From JAEUIE01 sp046350055 (lineage in GTDB: Bacteria; Planctomycetota; Planctomycetia; Gemmatales; HRBIN36), in contig JAXMBC010000001.1 in assembly GCA_046350055.1 (NCBI GenBank), positions 4,340,001 to 4,404,000 on the forward strand: DNA of 64,000 bases, given 5' to 3'. Shown piece by piece: positions 61,040-64,000 of the stretch. Numbering within the stretch: position 1 is the first letter of the stretch; each line of letters starts with the position of its first letter. A program made the position numbers and the translations under genes. The notes beneath the pieces are model-generated. The model saw nothing but the letters and a program-made list of their open reading frames with translations. It did not search any database and was not told where the DNA came from.

Positions 61040-61993
61040 TTGCGGCTTGTGATTTATGAGTACGCCTCTGCTCAACCTGCATCAGTGGAACTGCCAGCAT
61101 CGGTACGGAGCGAAGGCCGGGCGATGTTGCAAGCGGTGATGGAAGATGCGCGAAGACTGGAGCCAGCGATAGAAGTATTAGTGGCTGATGATCTTGCAGC
61201 ACTGCCAACCGGTGATGGGGTAAACGACTTTGCTCTGGTTATTGCTCCCGAATTTGATGGCATTCTCGAGCGTTGTGCACAAGAGGCACAGCAAGCAGGC
61301 TACCAATTGCTTGGTCCCGTGCCTTCAGCAATTCGCATAGCAGCGGATAAATGGCAACTGTACCTGCACTGGAAACAAAGGGGTGTGGACACGCCGAATA
61401 CATGGCTCCATTCTTCGGAAAAGGATGTTGAAGCAAAGCGTCTTGTCAAACATCGTTATGGTGCTGGATCACTTGGTGTGACACCCTGGAGATCTGGTGA
61501 CGTGCTTCAGGAAGGTTGTATTCTGCAGGAGTGGATAGCTGGGCAGGTAGTGAGCGTAGCCTTACTGATATCACCTTCGGGAATCATCACTCCGCTGCTT
61601 CCTGCATATCAACATATGAGCAACGATGAAGCATTTCGTTACCTGGGAGGTGCCTTCATAGGAGGTAAACGTGATGCGGAGCGAGTGATTGCATCTGCAT
61701 GTCAAGCAGTGGCAGGATTGCCGGGCTTGCAAGGATATGTTGGCGTGGATGCCATTCTCACGGAATGTCAGGTTGTTGCGATAGAGATTAATCCCCGGTT
61801 GACTACCAGTTACCTGGGCTTACGCAAAGCTACTGAGCAGAACCTGGTACAGTGCATGCTTGAAGTAGTGCAGTCGGACAAGCAAGTCCCGATCCAATGG
61901 AGGGATAGGGACATCGTGTGGACAAGTGAGAGCTGCTGTGCATCGTTATCGTCTTCTAAAGATCCAGTGGGTTATTGTGTTAAACGATCTTGA
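61040..61993 (+). CDS. ATP-grasp ligase, COG1821-like (tyramine-glutamate ligase family)
   Basis: A 317-residue ATP-grasp protein. The N-terminus LVIYEYASAQPAS resembles COG1821 proteins, which open with a hydrophobic strand and EYxS, and include archaeal MfnD, the tyramine-glutamate ligase of methanofuran biosynthesis. ATP-grasp markers are RIAADKWQLYLHWKQRGVDTP, VKHRYGAGSLGV, ILQEWIAGQVVSVALLI and the metal site VVAIEINPRLTTSYLGLRKA. The start is a TTG at 61040 with a perfect AAAGGAG 6 nt upstream. The H4MPT operon at 19762-24125 makes a C1-cofactor role plausible; the reaction is inferred. The last 35 residues are Ser/Cys-rich and poorly conserved in appearance. Confidence 0.82.
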   Translation: MRLVIYEYASAQPASVELPASVRSEGRAMLQAVMEDARRLEPAIEVLVADDLAALPTGDGVNDFALVIAPEFDGILERCAQEAQQAGYQLLGPVPSAIRIAADKWQLYLHWKQRGVDTPNTWLHSSEKDVEAKRLVKHRYGAGSLGVTPWRSGDVLQEGCILQEWIAGQVVSVALLISPSGIITPLLPAYQHMSNDEAFRYLGGAFIGGKRDAERVIASACQAVAGLPGLQGYVGVDAILTECQVVAIEINPRLTTSYLGLRKATEQNLVQCMLEVVQSDKQVPIQWRDRDIVWTSESCCASLSSSKDPVGYCVKRS

Positions 61994-62025
61994 CCAGATT
62001 ACCAGGAAGGTTATAGTCCCCCAAC

Positions 62026-63480
62026 ATGGGAAACCAGCTTTCGCTATGGATGGCGTTGTGGTTCCTGCTGGCCTTGGAATTGCCTGTATCTGGGCAGTCG
62101 ACAGCGGGAACAGACTATCTGCTCCTTAAAAATGGAGCAGTGCTCAGTGGTCGCATCATCCGTGATGGCGACACGTATGTTGTACGCAGCTCTCAAGGCA
62201 CAGGTGAATCGCGATACCCAGCTGCACTGGCAGTCAAGCTTTGTGCTTCCGCAAGCGAAGTGTATGCCATTTTAAAGAAGCACGCAGTACCTGACGAAGC
62301 TACAGAGCACTGTCGTCTCGCGAAATTCTGTATCGCACATAACCTCTTTAAGGAAGCAGACGCAGAGATTGCTGCGGCACTGCAATGTGATCGCCGCTCT
62401 GCTGAAGCAGTGTTGCTGCGGACGCAGTTGATCAACAAACAGAAACAACCAGTTGATAAACAGGAGCCAGTGCCGACGTTGCCTGTGCAGGCAATCCTGC
62501 CGCAAGCTGCTTCGCTGGATGACTGGCCGATGGCATTGCAACCAGAAATGTTTCAGGATTTCAGTCGTCGTGTGCAGCCGTTATTGCTGGTGGGCTGCGG
62601 TACTGGTGCGTGTCATGGTGTTCCCGATGGCAAGCGTTCATTTGTACTGAAAAAGGGACTGCAGGGTGTCCAGCCTTCCGTCATCATGTCGCGCACTAAC
62701 CTGGAACGCACCTTGTCGCTGGTGGATGCAAACAAACCAGAGACCAGCGAGCTTTTGAAACGAGCCTTACAACCGCATGGTCAGCACAAGATATGGCCTG
62801 TGTCGCAGGAGCAGCATGCTGCACTGCGCCAGTGGGTCCATGCGATTGCGGGGAAGCCGTTGGAAGTGGCCCGGCAGCAGAGTGAAGACAGGTCTAAGAA
62901 GGGATCAGTCGGGTTTGCCAGCCAGGCCGATGTCGGAGCAGAAGCTCCTCCAGCGAAGATAACAGACACAACTGCAGCAGAGAACAGTGCCAGGCTGCCT
63001 GGTATCCCCGGTATCAGTGGCAATGCTCTTCAGCAAATGGGGGGAACTGCTCCATCGCAAGAGAAGCCGATTCCGGTGGAAGCAGGCAAAGCAACGGGTG
63101 GGCTTCCCGCTATTCCTGGTGTTTCCGGAAAAGGCCAAGGCAGCAACACTCCGCCACGGCCTGTTCAATCAGGTGGCAACACTATACCTCCCAAGGCACA
63201 GCTGAAGCCTCAAGATACTCCAGCTTATTGGGAATATGCCAGGCGTCTCGGATTTTCACCAGGTGTTGCCAGTATGAATGGCCCGCTTCCGGATCGTCTG
63301 CACATTGAAAACGCTGGTACCTACAGCCTGAGTGCTCCACCGATTCCGAGGCTAAGCGAAGAACTGAGCGAAAAGCTGAAGCGTGAGGAAGAAGCGCGTA
63401 ATCAGCCTAAAGACAAAACAGAGAACGCTACGCCTCCTGCATTCATGCGATCTGGAACGGTGGTGAGCGGGCCGAAGTAG
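62026..63480 (+). CDS. Exported protein with planctomycete cytochrome-like C-x4-CH motif
   Basis: A 484-residue protein with a signal peptide (SLWMALWFLLALELPVSGQS). A small SH3/Tudor-like strand set follows (YLLLKNGAVLSGRIIRDGDT), then a TPR-like helix pair (HNLFKEADAEIAAALQC). Near residue 192 is LLVGCGTGACHGVPDGKRSF, the C-x4-CH variant that opens many planctomycete cytochrome-like and DUF1549-type proteins. The C-terminal third is Pro/Gly/Gln-rich and apparently disordered, with two short internal repeats (LPGIPGISGNA and LPAIPGVSGKG). It lies upstream of lptB on the same strand with 39 nt between. Heme binding is unproven. Confidence 0.8.
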   Translation: MGNQLSLWMALWFLLALELPVSGQSTAGTDYLLLKNGAVLSGRIIRDGDTYVVRSSQGTGESRYPAALAVKLCASASEVYAILKKHAVPDEATEHCRLAKFCIAHNLFKEADAEIAAALQCDRRSAEAVLLRTQLINKQKQPVDKQEPVPTLPVQAILPQAASLDDWPMALQPEMFQDFSRRVQPLLLVGCGTGACHGVPDGKRSFVLKKGLQGVQPSVIMSRTNLERTLSLVDANKPETSELLKRALQPHGQHKIWPVSQEQHAALRQWVHAIAGKPLEVARQQSEDRSKKGSVGFASQADVGAEAPPAKITDTTAAENSARLPGIPGISGNALQQMGGTAPSQEKPIPVEAGKATGGLPAIPGVSGKGQGSNTPPRPVQSGGNTIPPKAQLKPQDTPAYWEYARRLGFSPGVASMNGPLPDRLHIENAGTYSLSAPPIPRLSEELSEKLKREEEARNQPKDKTENATPPAFMRSGTVVSGPK

Positions 63481-63519
63481 CGAATACTGACTGCACAGGA
63501 TGACACCGGGAGAGAAACC

Positions 63520-64000
63520 ATGTCGCTGTTGGTTGTGGAAGGGCTGGAAAAGACCTTTGGCCGTCGCAAGGTGGTGAACGGCGTGGGGTATCATGTTGAA
63601 ACTGGCGAAGTAGTCGGTTTGCTGGGGCCTAATGGTGCCGGCAAGACTACCAGTTTCCGCATGACGACCGGTATGGTGAAGCCTGATCGGGGTCGCGTGC
63701 GCTTTGCGGACAAAGACGTCACTCATTGGCCGATGTACCAGCGAGCACGACTGGGACTGGGCTATCTGTCACAGGAATCGAGCATTTTCCGTAAGCTCAC
63801 CGTTGAACAGAACATCATTGCGATTTTGGAAGCGATGCCGGGACTTCGTTCGCTGCAAGGTCGCAAGCCAAATGCTGAACAGCGTAGTGAAATTGCCCAG
63901 GCCAAACTGGAAGAATTTGGTCTCTGGCGATTGAAGGACAGTGTTGCCCAGACTCTGTCTGGCGGCGAAAAACGTCGTCTGGAAATTGCCCGCTGTCTGG
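63520..64000 (+). CDS. lptB: LPS export ABC transporter ATP-binding protein, 5' part only
   Basis: The first 160 residues of an ABC ATPase cut by the right edge. LptB drives lipopolysaccharide transfer from the inner membrane to the Lpt bridge. Visible are VVEGLEKTFGRRKVVNGVGY, Walker A GLLGPNGAGKTTSFRMTTGM (37-44 for the P-loop), the LptB-type Q-loop LGYLSQESSIFRKLTVEQNI, and the signature TLSGGEKRRLEIARCL. The SQESSIFRKL segment is characteristic of LptB rather than LivF/LivG. GGGAG lies 7 nt before the ATG. The Walker B region is outside the window. Confidence 0.94.
   Translation, partial: MSLLVVEGLEKTFGRRKVVNGVGYHVETGEVVGLLGPNGAGKTTSFRMTTGMVKPDRGRVRFADKDVTHWPMYQRARLGLGYLSQESSIFRKLTVEQNIIAILEAMPGLRSLQGRKPNAEQRSEIAQAKLEEFGLWRLKDSVAQTLSGGEKRRLEIARCL

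Noticed and set aside
1..64000. tRNA or rRNA genes, CRISPR arrays, prophage or insertion sequences
   Set aside because: I saw no regularly spaced repeats, no cloverleaf-like sequence in the intergenic gaps, and no integrase, transposase or phage structural gene among the translated frames.

Overview
The window reads as an ordinary chromosomal segment of a planctomycete, most likely a member of Gemmatales/Gemmataceae at moderate GC (by eye about 55%). The evidence is a DUF1559 protein, several ECF sigma factors, two Hanks-type Ser/Thr kinases (one fused to TPRs and encoded directly after an ECF sigma gene), C-x4-CH cytochrome-like motifs, and genes for the tetrahydromethanopterin (H4MPT) cofactor. 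No rRNA, tRNA, CRISPR array, integrase or insertion-sequence transposase was found. Both ends cut a gene: accA on the left and lptB on the right.

Layout. 1-10.7 kb: truncated accA, a small Ser/Thr kinase, a Tat-exported amidase, an ECF sigma gene, a DUF1559 protein, a lysine 2,3-aminomutase, and an operon of ECF sigma (interrupted by one in-frame TGA), a two-TM putative anti-sigma protein and a von Willebrand A protein. 10.7-18.3 kb: SMC, a FlgI-domain/HEAT lipoprotein just upstream of it, and an MFS transporter overlapping a D-Ala-D-Ala-ligase-like ATP-grasp enzyme. 18.3-27.4 kb: phosphofructokinase, a four-gene overlapping cofactor operon (DHPS-like, PabB, DUF447, RFAP synthase), a heme-motif membrane protein, a GNAT enzyme, an SLC13-type permease, infA and a small membrane protein. 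27.4-42.7 kb: a pair of REP-like palindromes, an S9 peptidase, two glycosyltransferases with overlapping 3' ends, GNAT, an inactive-looking M16 peptidase, an unusual signal-peptidase-like protein, a PlsC-type acyltransferase, an esterase, a MutS2 without Smr domain, a phosphodiesterase-type phosphatase, glycyl-tRNA synthetase and Ohr. 42.7-64 kb: a subtilase, a Gly/Tyr-rich secreted protein, YhhN, thymidine kinase, a PHP protein, a sigma-54 two-component operon with a secreted protein inside it, an ECF sigma/TPR-kinase pair, DUF5658, a stand-alone acyltransferase, a flavoprotein, a DUF2142 membrane protein, a COG1821-like ATP-grasp protein, a secreted cytochrome-like protein and lptB.

How the genes work together. 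The clearest pathway is 19762-24125, where four genes overlapping by 4-8 nt would make aminodeoxychorismate (PabB), condense p-aminobenzoate with PRPP (RFAP synthase) and join the product to a pterin (DHPS-like), with DUF447 as a fourth member of unknown step. The ATP-grasp protein at 61040 resembles the tyramine-glutamate ligase family of methanofuran synthesis and may serve the same C1 pathway. The rest is housekeeping, envelope and signalling.

The most unusual items are the ECF sigma gene with TGA at a conserved Trp position, the signal-peptidase-like protein with a four-cysteine insert and no catalytic Lys, the FlgI-domain lipoprotein in a window without flagellar genes, the ATP-grasp/MFS pair that recalls a dipeptide synthesis/export cassette, and several palindromic repeat families. 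All functions are read from sequence motifs by eye; no database search was run.
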